The notes under the pieces are model-generated. The model made no database searches and was not told where the DNA came from. It saw only the letters and a program-made list of their open reading frames with translations. This document shows positions 26,001 to 37,818 of a DNA stretch of 64,000 bases, piece after piece; within the stretch, counting starts at the first letter, position 1; each line of letters opens with the position of its first letter. The translations under genes were made by a program, and so were the position numbers. This DNA is from Tetranychus cinnabarinus (Eukaryota > Arthropoda > Arachnida > Trombidiformes > Tetranychidae): NCBI GenBank assembly GCA_022266195.1, contig WHVY01000005.1:6510001-6574000 (forward strand). Reading direction: 5' to 3'.

Positions 26001-26099
26001 GGTTAACCGTCCGTGGGCTTCATTGTTAGCAGACACAGTTATACCAATACAGGTAAGTATAAATAAACTTAGCACAAAAGATGTTAATATATTCCTCAT
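20017..26099 (-). CDS. Fas2: Fasciclin 2 (NCAM-type neural adhesion receptor)
   Basis: Five minus-strand exons (26099-23909, 21936-21705, 21412-21347, 20913-20848, 20080-20017) encode 872 residues. Fas2 is a homophilic adhesion receptor for axon fasciculation and synapse growth. Visible in order: signal peptide (about 1-24); five Ig domains with Cys pairs 53/108, 243/294, 335/400 and 442/496; two FN3 domains (about 516-728); a transmembrane helix (about 753-774); and a cytoplasmic tail ending KDSAV, a class I PDZ ligand like that of Drosophila Fas2, which binds Dlg. Ig2 keeps C152 but has Ile199 where the second Cys is expected. The whole ectodomain is one 2.19-kb exon. Exons 3 and 4 are each 66 nt and begin and end in the same phase, so either could be skipped. 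The start is the ATG leading the signal peptide. Confidence 0.93.
21937..23908 (-). other. Fas2 intron 1
   Basis: This 1972-bp intron separates the single ectodomain exon from the transmembrane exon. No alternative membrane-anchor exon could be recognised on the minus strand. Reading through the donor would add only Gly-Lys before a stop. A small plus-strand frame sits inside it at 23130-23243. Confidence 0.75.
23130..23243 (+). CDS. Candidate 37-residue ORF antisense within the Fas2 intron
   Basis: An ATG-to-TAA frame of 37 residues, starting MDNELFNRYVP and ending MPDYLPRE, runs opposite to Fas2. Its composition is balanced and mostly acidic, unlike the Ile/Leu/Phe/Tyr-rich chance frames common in this AT-rich DNA. 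An AG dinucleotide lies just before the start region (23122-23123), and AATAAA follows near 23290. It could be a true small peptide, the last exon of a plus-strand gene, or a coding relic. I recognise no homologue. Confidence 0.3.
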   Translation: MDNELFNRYVPANTNQIICYTVEEIDVERMPDYLPRE

Positions 26100-26753
26100 G
26101 ATTAAAGTTGTTCACATAAAACCAATCAAATTTAACGTTTACCAATTCACAAAGAAAATTCAAACTTTTTTGAAATAAAGTGAAACTGCATTGTGAGTAA
26201 TCTCTCTAACTAAAAGATGTAATATTACTCATCTTACCTATCACGTGACCTACCTTTAGTAACGCCTGAATAAAGATTTGTCGCCATCTCTTGGATTTTA
26301 TTACAACTGTATTTTTTATGTTAGTTTAATAAAATGGAGCGATCAAAATTAAACTTAACCTACAAAGGATTGATAATCAATCGAGTGATTCGATGACCAA
26401 TTAGGAGCTATTATTTCAAGAATTTATTCAGCGAATTCTGTTATACAATAGATTAATCAAAAAAGACCATTCAATAATTCGTACATGCGCTTGATTTATT
26501 CAAAAATTGGAAAATAAATGACAGATAGAATGATTAATATTTGATTTTTGTGGGTATTTTACTAATCAATTGAAAAAAATTGAAAACAATGATTGTTCTT
26601 GAAACAATTGATCTGCTTACATGTGAACTTGAAATTATCTGTTTTACAGCATTACAATAAACATTAAATTCAATCGGGAAAACTTCGGTTATAAGAATTG
26701 TTTAAAAAAATGGATGTGCGATTAAAAATCATCTTTTGCCATCAGACTGCAAA
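26100..26753. other. Intergenic between Fas2 start and Mcm5 stop
   Basis: 654 bp that must hold the Fas2 leader and promoter and the Mcm5 3' untranslated region. CACGTG (an E-box palindrome) occurs near 26242. On the minus strand an AATAAA-type signal lies near 26492. No coding frame was found. Confidence 0.5.
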
Positions 26754-29100
26754 TTATTTGACTCTGTACAAAATTTTTCTTGAAACTCGATAAGAAATTT
26801 CTCCTCGACGAATCATACAGTTCAATACTTTGTGAACAGTCTTTTCTGGAATATCTCTTTGAACCAAATCTTGAACAATCGACGTTTCTGTGAGTTGCGT
26901 TCCGACAGGGAAACGCTTTTTAATTTGTTTTTCAACCTTAACCAGTGCTTGATGGTCTTCTTCGCTGGTAAATCCTTCAGCACCAGCTAGATCACCGCTG
27001 GAAGCAGCTTTAAGTGTTGAAGCACTGAAAAGTCTTTTGGCCTCTTCAACATGACGATCTTCAACAAAAGGTTTGAGTTCCATTTTAGCTAAACTTTCAG
27101 ATATTCGAACAACAGCTTCCAATTGACGAACAGTGATAGGAATAGTTGAGCGCCGACTGGCATCAGGATCATCACCACCATTTCTCATGTTAACATAACT
27201 TTCAATAAGCTTTCTGCCTGCATCAGGACTTAATCTAGGGCCACATTTAGATCTACAATAGCTTACATACTTTTTCAAAGTATTTAAGCTAAGTTCACCT
27301 TCTATACTATCCTCAATAGTTGTTTGAGCGTTCATGTGTACATCCATAACGTGTCTGGCTAAAGTTGCATCCTTTCTTTCATTGTGCTCATCTTTGATGA
27401 CAAAAATCATATCAAAACGAGCTAAAATAGTAGGCATGAATTCGATATTCTGATCGGCTTTGGTGTCATCCCATCTACCGAAAACACTATTGGCAGCTGC
27501 CAAGACTGCACATCTAGAGTTGAGCGTAGTAGTAATACCAGCTTTAGCAATTGAAATTGTTTGTTGTTCCATAGCTTCGTGAATAGCAACTCTGTCATCT
27601 TCTCTCATTTTATCGAACTCGTCTATACAAACACATCCTCCGTCAGCTAAGACCATAGCACCACCTTCCATGATGAAATTTCTCTAAAATTTTAGAATAA
27701 AGAGCATTATTAATACATGTACTTGGAAGTCATATTTACATGTAATTTCTCTTTATGAGAAAATGAACTTACCGTGACTGGGTCTCGCGTCACAGATGCA
27801 GTTAAACCAGCTGCAGAGCTGCCTTTTCCTGAAGTATAAACACCAATGGGAGCTACTTTTTCGACGAATTTCAAAAGTTGACTCTTTGCCGTACCAGGAT
27901 CACCTAGGAAAAGTACGTTGATATCTCCTCTACGAGTTAAGCCATCAGGCAATCGTTTTCTTGATCCACTGAACAACAGGCACGCAATAGCTTTCTTCAT
28001 ATCTGTACATCCGTAAACTGATGGAGCAATACTTTTAACAATCCGATCATAGACATTCGGACTAGCAGCTAAGTTAATGAAATATTCTTCCTCCTCAGAT
28101 GTATACGGAATGACCGCACGATGACCAAAGTTTTCACTTTGAATTTGAATTCCAATGACTCTTATGTAAGGATTTCTTACACCAGTATTAGCCTTCCTAT
28201 CATTATGTTTCATGGCCGCAATCTTTTTAATTGAATAAATACCAACCAAAGTCACTCGATTACCAGGAACAACTCGTTCACACAAATATCTATCACAATA
28301 CATTTGCAAGTGTCGTGGCATTTCTCCTTGGGGTACCGCTTCGGGAGCTTCTTGGAGCTTGAGAGTTTGAAAGTCGATACATTTACACTTATCTGGTATG
28401 ATAAAATAAGGATCTAAAGGACACTTAGCAGTTCTTCCAGCCTGGTCACTATTACATTTACGTGGCATCAAAAAACCTTCTAAACCAGGTCGAACATGAA
28501 GACTACTGACTATCTCTCGGCAACCTCGACACTGAATAGCTACTTCAGTTGCTTTAGCGCGAACTGATGAAGCGGCAATGACGATACCAGATACTCTGAC
28601 CAACTTTGAGATGTAATCAGACTTGAGATCCCGCAATGAAACACAGTGCCCATCTGATGAAATGAGAACTTGAAAGTCACGGGCTTCTTCTTCGCCTTCA
28701 GGTCTTGGTCGGGTCACTTCATCGCCGACTTCTTTAGCAGCTTCTTCAAACAAAGGTAAACTCTCAATCGGATATTTGGTAACTTGAGTTGCAAGATCCT
28801 CGTCATAACTGGATATGTCTTCTAGTGCTACTTCAATCCAAAATTGGCCAATGTTATATTGGCGTCGCAGCATGTCTCTACAAACAAAATAACCCCAAAT
28901 TATGGTAAAATAAAAAATTTAAAAGAGAAGAGAACATTTTAATACCTGTATTTGTAAAGCAAATTCCCTTCATGGTACTGCTTGAGAAAATCTTTAAACT
29001 TTCTTTTGATTCCAGTTAAGTTGATTTGTCTTCCTTCTCCTTCATCTTGGAGGCTGGAAACATTGCTGAAATAGACACCAGGATCATCGAAACCATCCAT
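26754..29100 (-). CDS. Mcm5: DNA replication licensing factor MCM5
   Basis: Exons 29100-28946, 28877-27773 and 27683-26754 encode 729 residues (human MCM5 is 734). MCM5 is one of six subunits of the MCM2-7 helicase, which unwinds DNA at replication forks as part of the CMG complex. The zinc-binding cysteines are C168, C171, C193 and C204. Walker A GDPGTAKS is at 377-384 and Walker B DEFD at 441-444. The arginine-finger motif reads ARFD at 508-511, where SRFD is usual; the Arg is kept. The C-terminal winged-helix region ends in KILYRVK. The start (MDGFDDPG) matches the family N-terminus. An E2F consensus lies 118 bp upstream of the ATG. The frame is intact, and both introns are under 100 bp. 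Confidence 0.97.
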
Positions 29101-29217
29101 TATTAAAAATAATCAATAAAGAAAAATTAAAATCACAAAAGGTCGAGGTTTAAAATATTTTAATAGACAGATTTAAAGTTAAAGCAATATTAAGATAACA
29201 TTTAAAGACTCCTCATC

Positions 29218-29229
29218 TTTGGCGGGAAA
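29218..29229 (+). promoter_or_regulatory. E2F/DP consensus site upstream of Mcm5
   Basis: TTTGGCGGGAAA is a complete match to the E2F/DP consensus (TTTSSCGS with a nearly palindromic 3' half). It lies 118 bp before the Mcm5 start codon. MCM genes are classic E2F targets that are switched on at G1/S, so its placement fits cell-cycle control. A GC-rich 12-mer of this kind stands out in AT-rich surroundings. Confidence 0.7.
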
Positions 29230-29621
29230 CAGACAAAGCAAAGCTAGAGCCATCTGCTTTAAAAAATTGGTGGCTTTTATGAATGAGGAAATTCGACTTT
29301 TGCTACTAACTTTAATAAATCAAGTTATTTAAAGCTATCAATTTCAAGACATTAATTTAAATTGAATTTAGATTGTAATAATTATTTATTGGAAATCATT
29401 TTGATTGTTTGATATATTCGGATTCGTAAACAAAAGATAAAATATGTTAGCCGGTAATTTTGACTGTAAGATTTTTCTTAAAATGTAATAATTAGTAAAA
29501 ATCCAAGAATTTATGATTGATTTTACATAATTTGATAATAATAAGCTAAAAAGATTAGGTCTCTAATTGGAGAAATATTTTGATGAATAATAAAAATGAT
29601 GGGCTTTGAATTTCACTGAAA

Positions 29622-30181
29622 TTAAACATAAATTCGTGTATAGCTTCTTGCACCTTTTACAGGCGGTACTTTCTTTATCCACTCTTCAGTTAGTGATTGA
29701 CGCTCATCTCTAACTGGGCCTTTTCTGACTAATGGACTGATTATTCTGGTTCTGGTTTTCTTATTAGACCAACTTTGCTTGACATTCGACTTCTGTTTGA
29801 ATTTGGGATTCTCTCGTTTTATTTCCTTCTTTGCGATAATCTGAGGATTTTCAATAAAAACATGGCGAATCCATTTGGGTTCATCAGTTTTCTCTGCACA
29901 AAGTTTATCGATAATATTAGCCTTTATGAAGTCCTGGCTTTCCTGGACAATATTTGCATCATTAGCCTTAAAAAGACTTTGGCCATGAGAATCAAGAGTA
30001 ATTTTCTCGTTGATTTTCTATCGGAATAAAAGATAATAAAAGGGTTAAAAATTTTAAAAAAAAGTTAGCTAAATATATTTACCTTTTGAATGTAACTGTA
30101 TATTTGATCCTTTTCAGCATTTTGATTCTCATCTTTTTTGATATTTTTAACAGCTCGCTGTCCACCTCCCATGAAATTCAT
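29622..30181 (-). CDS. Unrecognised basic 164-residue protein
   Basis: Two exons (30181-30083 and 30017-29622, intron 65 bp with GT..AG ends, phase 0) encode 164 residues. The second exon is open for 131 codons with no Met. The protein is strongly basic toward the C-terminus: residues about 97-125 alternate Lys and Arg with Ser, Asn and Gln, and the end is RSYTRIYV. The N-terminal third has a helical, Lys/Glu/Gln-rich segment, and a WIRHVF patch lies near residue 82. There is no signal peptide or membrane segment. I do not recognise the family. The composition would suit a nucleic-acid-binding or microtubule-binding protein, but that is only a guess. It lies 520 bp upstream of Mcm5 on the same strand. 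Confidence 0.6.
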
Positions 30182-31913
30182 TTTCACTTGAGTTAAACAC
30201 AATAATTATTAATTAAAAACAACAAAATCAAATAATAAAACTAATCGATGTTTAGTTGTAAGGCGATGCAGAAGAACTCTAAAGAATAGCTATAATTCTA
30301 GGTAAACAATCGATTTAAAAATAAATAATCGATGTTAGCTTTTAAACGTCATTTTCGTAAACATGCCATTTTTCAGCGTATCAATAGATTGTTTTGACTG
30401 ATTAAACCATTTTTCCTCGTCTTATTTATTATGTATTTTTGCTAATAATTATTCAACAAGAAAATAACTAAAATATGCAAACAAAAGTGCAGTCTGAAAA
30501 TGTGCCCTGAAAATAAGTGACATGCGGTAAGATGACTTTTCATTCGCAACTTACAAGTTAGTATGACTTAATAATACTTTTGCTCTTGTTTACTGTTGAA
30601 TTATATTCTTTTTTTCTAATTTTACGAATATTTCCATGTACACATGCTGCTAATGGACTTGATCTGAATACAGGGTACCCTGTACCAATATCCGTAATGA
30701 TGGATTAATAGCTCAACTAGGTGATAATCTTACAAAGTTCAAGGAATAATTACTGCATACTATTCTGTACCTACATTTAGTGGAAGACGAGACAATTTCT
30801 TACATGTTTAGTTTCTGTATCCTAGCCGTATTAGAGATCTCGTATTTTTAAACCAATTTTATATGATAATGAATGCATTCACTTTGTGTCATGTTTTCTC
30901 TGATTTAATTCGATCAAGTAACTTGACAAAATGATGGAATAGGGTTACAATGATTGATTCAGAGCTTGAGAAGGAAAACAATAAGCTTAGTCAGAGAAAA
31001 TGAAATTGTTTGTAGTTTCTAGGAACATTGACATCGATGAGGTTTTAAACCGTCTAAAAGGATGTAAACACGATGCGAAAAATAAATGGACAAAAGTTCA
31101 GACATTCTCATACAAACAATGCAAACAAATTTAGAAAATAGCGTGAATTTTACTGACAAGTGTTGTGATTCGATGTTGTTCAAATGATATCATCTTGCTA
31201 CACTTTGGTAAAATTTCCTCTAATAATTTCAAAGTTTATTCATGTTTAGTGAACCAAGGCGATGCAAATCTTTGAGTTCCAAGAAATATTGTGTATTATT
31301 ACTACTGTAGCGTGAATGACCAATTCAAACATTTATCATTGTTATCAGTTGGACTCTCTGTTTTATTGTGGAGCTACGATTTTATTTTCTGACATAGTTA
31401 GCTTTTTAGTTCAAATAATACTTTGAAAATAAAAGCTAGATCGATTCAAAATTTTCATCATCATTTTCATTCTTAACATCGTCTCAACCGGTTAATTTTG
31501 CACACTTGTTTTTACGACGAGTGTCCTATTCATTCTTTTCACTCTCCTCTTCATCCTGTAAAGTTGTCTCCGTCAAAAGAAATTTCCTGTAAGAGCGAAA
31601 ATTTATTGAGGATTGAGTTGGTATATTAACATAGATTGTTTATTTTTAATAAACGGGCAAAATGTTCAATTGTCATGATATTTAGTCCTATCAGAGATTC
31701 AATCTTTGTGGATATTGGATTAAAATCAAATGTCTGTCGAATGAACCTTATTTTATAATAAAACTTTTGTCTCTCAAACTTAATGAAAAATGGATTATCA
31801 ATGGATTAAGTTACCAAAAAGTTTAATTTTTATTTTAATTGTATAAGCCTCTGGAAAGAGTTTTTGAAATTTTTTTTGCCGTTTTGTTATTTTTTTTAGA
31901 AAGCTATGTAAAC
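30182..31913. other. Intergenic, no gene seen
   Basis: AT-rich sequence between the start of the basic 164-residue gene and the fizzy-related stop codon. A probable fizzy-related polyadenylation signal (TTTATT on the plus strand, near 31828) lies about 80 bp past its stop. No coding frame was recognised. Confidence 0.5.
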
Positions 31914-33960
31914 TCAACGAATGCTCGAAAATAGATTGAGAAGAGATTTAGGTTCTTTATGCGATCTCGTCTTGTTAAACACATTCCAAAATCTAAGTGT
32001 CTCGTCGCCTGCTCCTGTCACAATAGATTCACCGTCTGGAGACATTGCCTATAAAACAAAATAGCAGTATTAAAATAGGTAGTTCTCAGTTTAACTATAA
32101 TATTCATAAATTATCTTCCATCACTTACCAAGTAAAGTACCCTGTAGGAATGTCCCGATAATTTGGCAACTTGCATTAATGTTGGGTACTTCCAAACAAG
32201 AATTTGGTTCTGTGAGTAGCCGTGGGTGCTAACTAGTTCTGATGAATGCTTTGACCAAGCTAAATTACAAACTTGGGATCCTGTATCAACATACTGCATT
32301 GGTTGTCCGGTAAGAGTGTTCCAAAATCGTATGTGTCGGTCAGCAGTTCCTCCACCACTAGCTAATAGTCCATGATGATGAGGGGACCATGCAATTGCTT
32401 TAACTGCGGCAATGTGTTCTGTGTAAGTCTGTACGGGTGATGTGTGGCTAAGATTCCACACGAAAAGTTTATTATCGTTACCACCCGAAGCTAGATGTTG
32501 ATTATCTGGAGACCATTTGAGTCCACAGACCTCTTGTCGATGACCCTGTAGTCTTCTGTCAGGTACTACTTGTGGAGTTCGGACATCTCTTTGTAAAATA
32601 TTTCTATCGCGACTTCCTGAAGATAAAACATCACCATTCCAAGCAAGTGCACCAACTCTGGCAGTGTGACCTTCGAGAACGTTTATTCTCTTATTAGCAA
32701 CAACATCCCATATCTGTACCAAACCCTTGTGAGTTCCAACTGCAACCGAGTGGCCCTTGATAATAAAAAAATAAAAACAATGAGTAAATGTTAAACTTTT
32801 GCTTACACAAGATTAGTAATAGAATATGCGACAAAAGTTTACTTACTCGTTCGGCCCAAGATACTGATGTCACTGAATCATTGTCAGATGATAAATCACA
32901 AAGACGAGTAACCTGTGATGTACATGCACTCCAAAGGTAAACACAAGTTCCAAGCCCGACGCTAAGAATATTTGTCGAAGACCAATCAACTAAATTAAGA
33001 TAAAAGTCGTCATGCAACTCAGGAGCATCGAGAACTTTATAAGGTATTTTAGAAATCTTCCGAGCAGTTTTTCTAGGAGATCTTAGAAGTTTCTGACTTT
33101 TACTGCTAACAGGGGAAAGTGAATAAGGAGAGGATGGTTCCACCAAACTATGACTGTCTCGTACTCGATACTATGTGAAAAGAAAACAAGTATTAGAATA
33201 TCTCTATAAAAATTTAAGAGTGAATGCATACCGTAAATAAATTTTTAGTAGTCAATTGGGCAAAAACTCGTCTCTCTTCAACTTGCTCTTTGATGTCTTC
33301 AATACCTGCTCCAAGTAATTCATTTTTAAGCAAGCATTGATAGGCTATTGTGTCTTTACAATTGTCAGTTGAAGTTTCTTTAGCTTTCCTAGGTTGTGGA
33401 GTCTTGACACTTTCTTGCTGCTATAATTTCAACGGAAAAAAAGAATGCAAAATTAGTAAAATGGAAACAAGCACTTATGGAGACTAAAAGCAGTTTTAAA
33501 ACTCAATATCACTTTCGAATTATCTTACCTGTATCATAGTAAATCTAATGTTCCAATTGGGTGATTCTCTAATAGGTGTATATCGATCACTGATGTACCT
33601 TTCATTGGCCATCGATGATCCCGGAGATGGCTGTGAATAAAAGATTGCAAAGAGTTAGATAGAGCAATAAATACGAAAAAACTACAGTACAATATAAATT
33701 TTCGTGAAGCAAGGTGATCAGGTTTGATTAAAAACACAACAAACAAAAGGAGATAGAAACAACGCAACAAACATTTCAGCAAAGCACATGAGACTGATAA
33801 CAATATCCAAATGGCACAATATTCACTGATCAAGGTTTTCTTTAAGCCACAAAAAATCACTTTACGAAATACTCACCGTATTCTGACCATCGTTCGTAAC
33901 TTCATTGGTGTTTTTACAGTTTAGAGTCCGTAAAAGACGTCTCTCATATTCTCGGTTCAT
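31914..33960 (-). CDS. fzr: Fizzy-related / Cdh1, APC/C activator
   Basis: Six exons (33960-33877, 33630-33529, 33420-33232, 33170-32847, 32755-32129, 32048-31914) encode 486 residues (human FZR1 is 496). Cdh1 activates the anaphase-promoting complex in late mitosis and G1 and selects D-box and KEN-box substrates. Residues 43-49 read DRYTPIR, the C-box (usual form DR[FY]IPxR). Next come NELLGAGIE, SPYSLSPVSSKSQKLLRSPRK and seven WD40 repeats from about residue 170, with near-invariant stretches such as GHRQEVCGLKW and STHGYSQNQILVW. The protein ends in the Ile-Arg tail that docks on APC3. All introns except the first (246 bp) are near 100 bp. The start matches the family N-terminus (ERRLLR). 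Confidence 0.97.
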
Positions 33961-36110
33961 TTACAGTAGACAAAAAATAAAGAAAAAAAAACTACATGTA
34001 CAAAGAGAATGAAACAAGAAGACTTAAATTGTTTGAAGGTAGATAAACAAAACAGACCTATAGGCAGGTCGCTCAAATTGAAGCTATTCCACAAACAAGA
34101 TGTTAATATTTAAGCTGGTGAAAAAATTGGTCGATAAATAAAATTAATTAACTGTCAAGATCAGCTCAATTAAGAACATAAAACAAGTAAATGATACAAT
34201 ATCACAAAAATTAAGTAACATCAAAAAAAGGTGAGAAAAATAAATACTTTTCAACCAATAAGACAACAGAGGGCGTTGGATTTGAAAGCTGCAGCGCGAC
34301 ATTCATATTCATTTTAACGGTTATTTTCAACTTTCCTTGAGATATGGCAACCAAATTAGTAAACATTAATCATATTGACCTTTGTCGCCAACCTAATAAT
34401 TAAATTTTTATATTCCGTATCACCTCCTGAATCAATAAAAATATTATTTATTGTCTTCTTTCTCTAATCATTAATATAAACACTAAGCAGATCAAACAAC
34501 TTTAGGTTTCTCTAGACAAGTTATTTACAAGAGGCAGTCGTTATTTTTGAAAAAAGCACTGGCTTTTGGTATTGGACCTTCCAGTGAACCGGCTGATTTT
34601 TAAAATAGCAAAGCTTAAATGGACATCTTTAACAAAGATGATACAGCTTTTTCCAACGGACTTTTGGCCTCACCATTTTTAGTTTTCTAGACGATGTTTA
34701 AGTTCGCATTGTTTTAGTTTCAACTAGCCAATGCTATTGGTGTTGATTTGGATTTATCGCAAGGACTTGAAGACTTTCCATTTCATCTGTTTTTTCTGTT
34801 TTTTGTTGATCGCTTTATTCAATTTTAATTTTTATTGGTATCATCCTATTTATAATATTAGTTTCAACTTAATAGTTATTGGTAATATGGACTGATTGTA
34901 AATTTGGATATGGTTAATCTGGATACTCAACCAAATTGAGTCCTTTTTAATTATAGTGTCTTCAATTTTGAATTAGGATAAGATTATTGGAACAATTATA
35001 ATTAAAGTTTTGAGATATTTCAGCTTTGAAATATGCTTAAGTATGTCAAGAGAGTATAAATCAATTTAAATACGGTCAAGTTCGAAATGGCATGAATATT
35101 TAAATATTACTTTTCAAGGGAAAACTGGACTTTTATTTCTTATTATTTCCATACTCTTTAGCTGATGCTCAACGGAAAAACAGAGGTTTTGACTTGTGGT
35201 TAGTTCATTGACTTGTAAGGTTAAGTACCATGCATGCTTCCGCGTTTTGAGGAGAAAAATACAAAAAAAAACTTTATTTTTTTCATTAATTGCATTAATC
35301 TTATATTTCTATCTCCATTTTATCACATACTCATTCAATGCATTCCACTAAATGTATCAAATAAGATAAATTGAAGCTTTTATCCCTAGATTATTGTTAT
35401 TTATTTGTGATTTTTTTATGATAAATAAGAGGGATTCAAATATAATTTTATGATGTAATGGTGAGTATATTTGACAGGATGAGAAAATAATTTTGATGAA
35501 TATTTACATTAGGGATGAAAAAGATAGTCCATGAAAGAATGAACAGAGAGTAATTATTCAGCTCATTAAATGCTTTATTTTTAAATATCTGCACCTTATT
35601 AAACCGTCTTGAAAGACTATATCAATACGTATATGTATACGATTTCAAATGGAATGTTCTAATTCTATAAATGATCGATTTAAAATAAAAACTTCTGAGG
35701 CTTTAGTCCATAATTACACCCATTTCTCTAGAAGTCCAGACAATCTTTCGATATTTTAGCTGTCTCAAGCTTTTTCCTTCATACAATATTGTTTTTTAAT
35801 GATCTCAGTTATGAATTTAGATTAATCATTAATGGTACTTTCTAATTAAATCTGATATTAATCTTCTTTACAAGTTAACTTTCTACTTGTAATGATAGAC
35901 ATTTGAACTTTGCGCTCTCTGCCTGACAACTTTGTTTCTTGTTTTTACCTTTCATCTGTTTATCAGATAAACGGTTACCTGTTGAATAATTTTATTGTTC
36001 ATTTTAAGTGGTGACATTTAACTTAATTATTGTTTGTTTGGTTGTTATTAAACGTGATGCTCATTGTCTTTTATTATTAATATAACAGCAAGTGATTACT
36101 TAAGTTTAAG
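33961..36110. other. Divergent intergenic region between fzr and AP-1 sigma
   Basis: 2.15 kb separate the two divergent start codons, so both promoters must lie here. A short GC-richer patch around 34268-34300, next to a CCAAT pentamer near 34254, is the only visible promoter-like feature. The rest is AT-rich with no supported coding frame. Confidence 0.5.
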
Positions 36111-36654
36111 ATGATTCATTTTATGTTGCTGTTTAGTCGCCAAGGTAAACTCCGTCTACAAAAATGGTTTGTTCCTCACTCGGAAAAAATGAAGAAGAAG
36201 ATTACTCGAGAATTGATGACCAATACATTATCAAGAAAAGCTAAACACTGTAATTTCATTGAATGGAGAGATTTAAAGATCGTTTACAAGCGTTATGCCA
36301 GTCTTTATTTCCTTTGCGGAGTTGAGCAGAAAGATAATGAACTCATCTGCTTGGAGTTAATCCATCGTTATGTTGAATTACTGGATAAATATTTTGGTTC
36401 TGTTTGCGAGCTAGATATTATATTTAATTTCGAGAAAGCTTATTTCATCCTCGACGAGTTTTTGATTGGTGGTGAAGTTCATGAAACGAGTAAAAAATTG
36501 GTTCTTAAAGCTATAAGTAGTCAAGATATACTTCAGGTAAGATTACATCAAAATATAACTTTAAAACGCAGATTCATCTAAAAGCAAATTATTTTTAATT
36601 TTATAGGAAGAAGAGATTCCGCAGGGCTTTTTTGAAGACCAAGGCCTAGGATGA
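36111..36654 (+). CDS. AP-1sigma: AP-1 complex sigma subunit
   Basis: Two exons (36111-36536 and 36607-36654) encode 157 residues, the normal length for a sigma adaptin. Sigma is the small subunit of the clathrin adaptor AP-1, which sorts cargo between the trans-Golgi network and endosomes and helps bind dileucine signals. The family sequence is nearly continuous: FMLLFSRQGKLRLQKW at residues 4-19, then IEWRDLKIVYKRYASLYF, then the invariant block from LELIHRYVELLDKYFG to FILDEFL. The short last exon gives the variable acidic C-terminus EEEIPQGFFEDQGLG. Intron 1 is 70 bp. No oddity was found. Confidence 0.97.
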
Positions 36655-37818
36655 TTTGACCGGCACGAGCTAAGAGTATTAATCTAATGCTTGCAATTCC
36701 AAAATCAGACCAAATTCAATCAACAAAACTTGTTTATGTGTCAAGAAATATGACATGAAAACAATTGCTTTTATCTTCTACTGTATTTCTTCAATTTTCA
36801 ACACAGCTGTTTAAAGAGGTATTCCAGCAAAAATTTTGTATTATTTTAATGCTGTTTCTGAAAGCCTAAAAAGATAGGATTAATATTCAAAATCTTTGAG
36901 ATACACTTAAAGATCACTCATCTAAAGATATCACTAAAGACTAATCAATTCCAGTAAACAAGGGCAGATGCTGATGCATGGTGAATTAAAAGACTTGAAT
37001 CAAGATTTCGTGGATTGTCTATGAATATCATTCATTGCGTGGTAATTGGTAAACTCAAGAAAAATTAACAAATAAAAACAACATTGTAATTAACCCAAAA
37101 TTCCTATGGCATCTTTATTTAATGATGAAAATATTTTACACCAATAATAATTTGAAAGAAGTGTTTATGAATTGTTTCAACTGGCTGATGAAAAGGATGT
37201 ACCAATTGAAAGAATCGAAATGAGAAGAAGAAAGATTAAAGTAAACATTGAATCAATTCTTACAATTAATCCGTAATATATTATTCACCCAGACGATTAT
37301 CAATAGCAAGTCTTATAAGGAAAAGATTTGATTAACTGGCTGAGATTCACACGATAAGATTCATCTAAATTTGTAAGTTTGTATTTAACATCGTGATATT
37401 AGATTGGCAGTTCGTTGAAACAATTAATAAGGTAGCAGAGGATGGTAATTGAATATTTTCTCTCACTTTCAAATGCACACTTTTGAAACAGTAATTCTGT
37501 AATGATGATGGAATGAAGACGAAGATGGCGACAATGATAATGAGGATGAAAATAATGATGGCAATGATGATGAAGATATAGTTTTTAAAAAATGAGAAAA
37601 AAGGAATTAAAAGGCTATCATTTCCTCTATTATTTTAAGTTGATTGGCGATGAATAAATTGTTCTCGAGCCTATTGAACTTATTTTTATCTGACTACATC
37701 TTGATATACGATTTGATCCCAAAAATTATTCAAGCTTGCTAAATCCAAGACCACAAAATCCAATTTTTGTAATTGTTTCCCTAAACTTTAAATGTCAAGA
37801 CTATCCCTAAGATACTCT
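36655..37818. other. Convergent intergenic region
   Basis: 1.16 kb between the stop of AP-1 sigma (plus) and the stop of the chitin-binding gene (minus). A GAT/AAT-rich simple-sequence patch at about 37505-37580 creates a short acidic frame without a start, which I read as a simple repeat rather than a gene. AATAAA near 37062 could serve AP-1 sigma. Confidence 0.55.

Noticed and set aside
29775..30029. 84-codon plus-strand ORF
   Set aside because: Antisense to the 131-codon exon of the basic protein, which has consensus splice sites and an upstream exon with a start codon; the plus frame has neither.
37505..37582. Acidic Asn/Asp/Glu frame
   Set aside because: It has no start codon and only about 25 codons, and it is produced by a GAT/AAT simple repeat.
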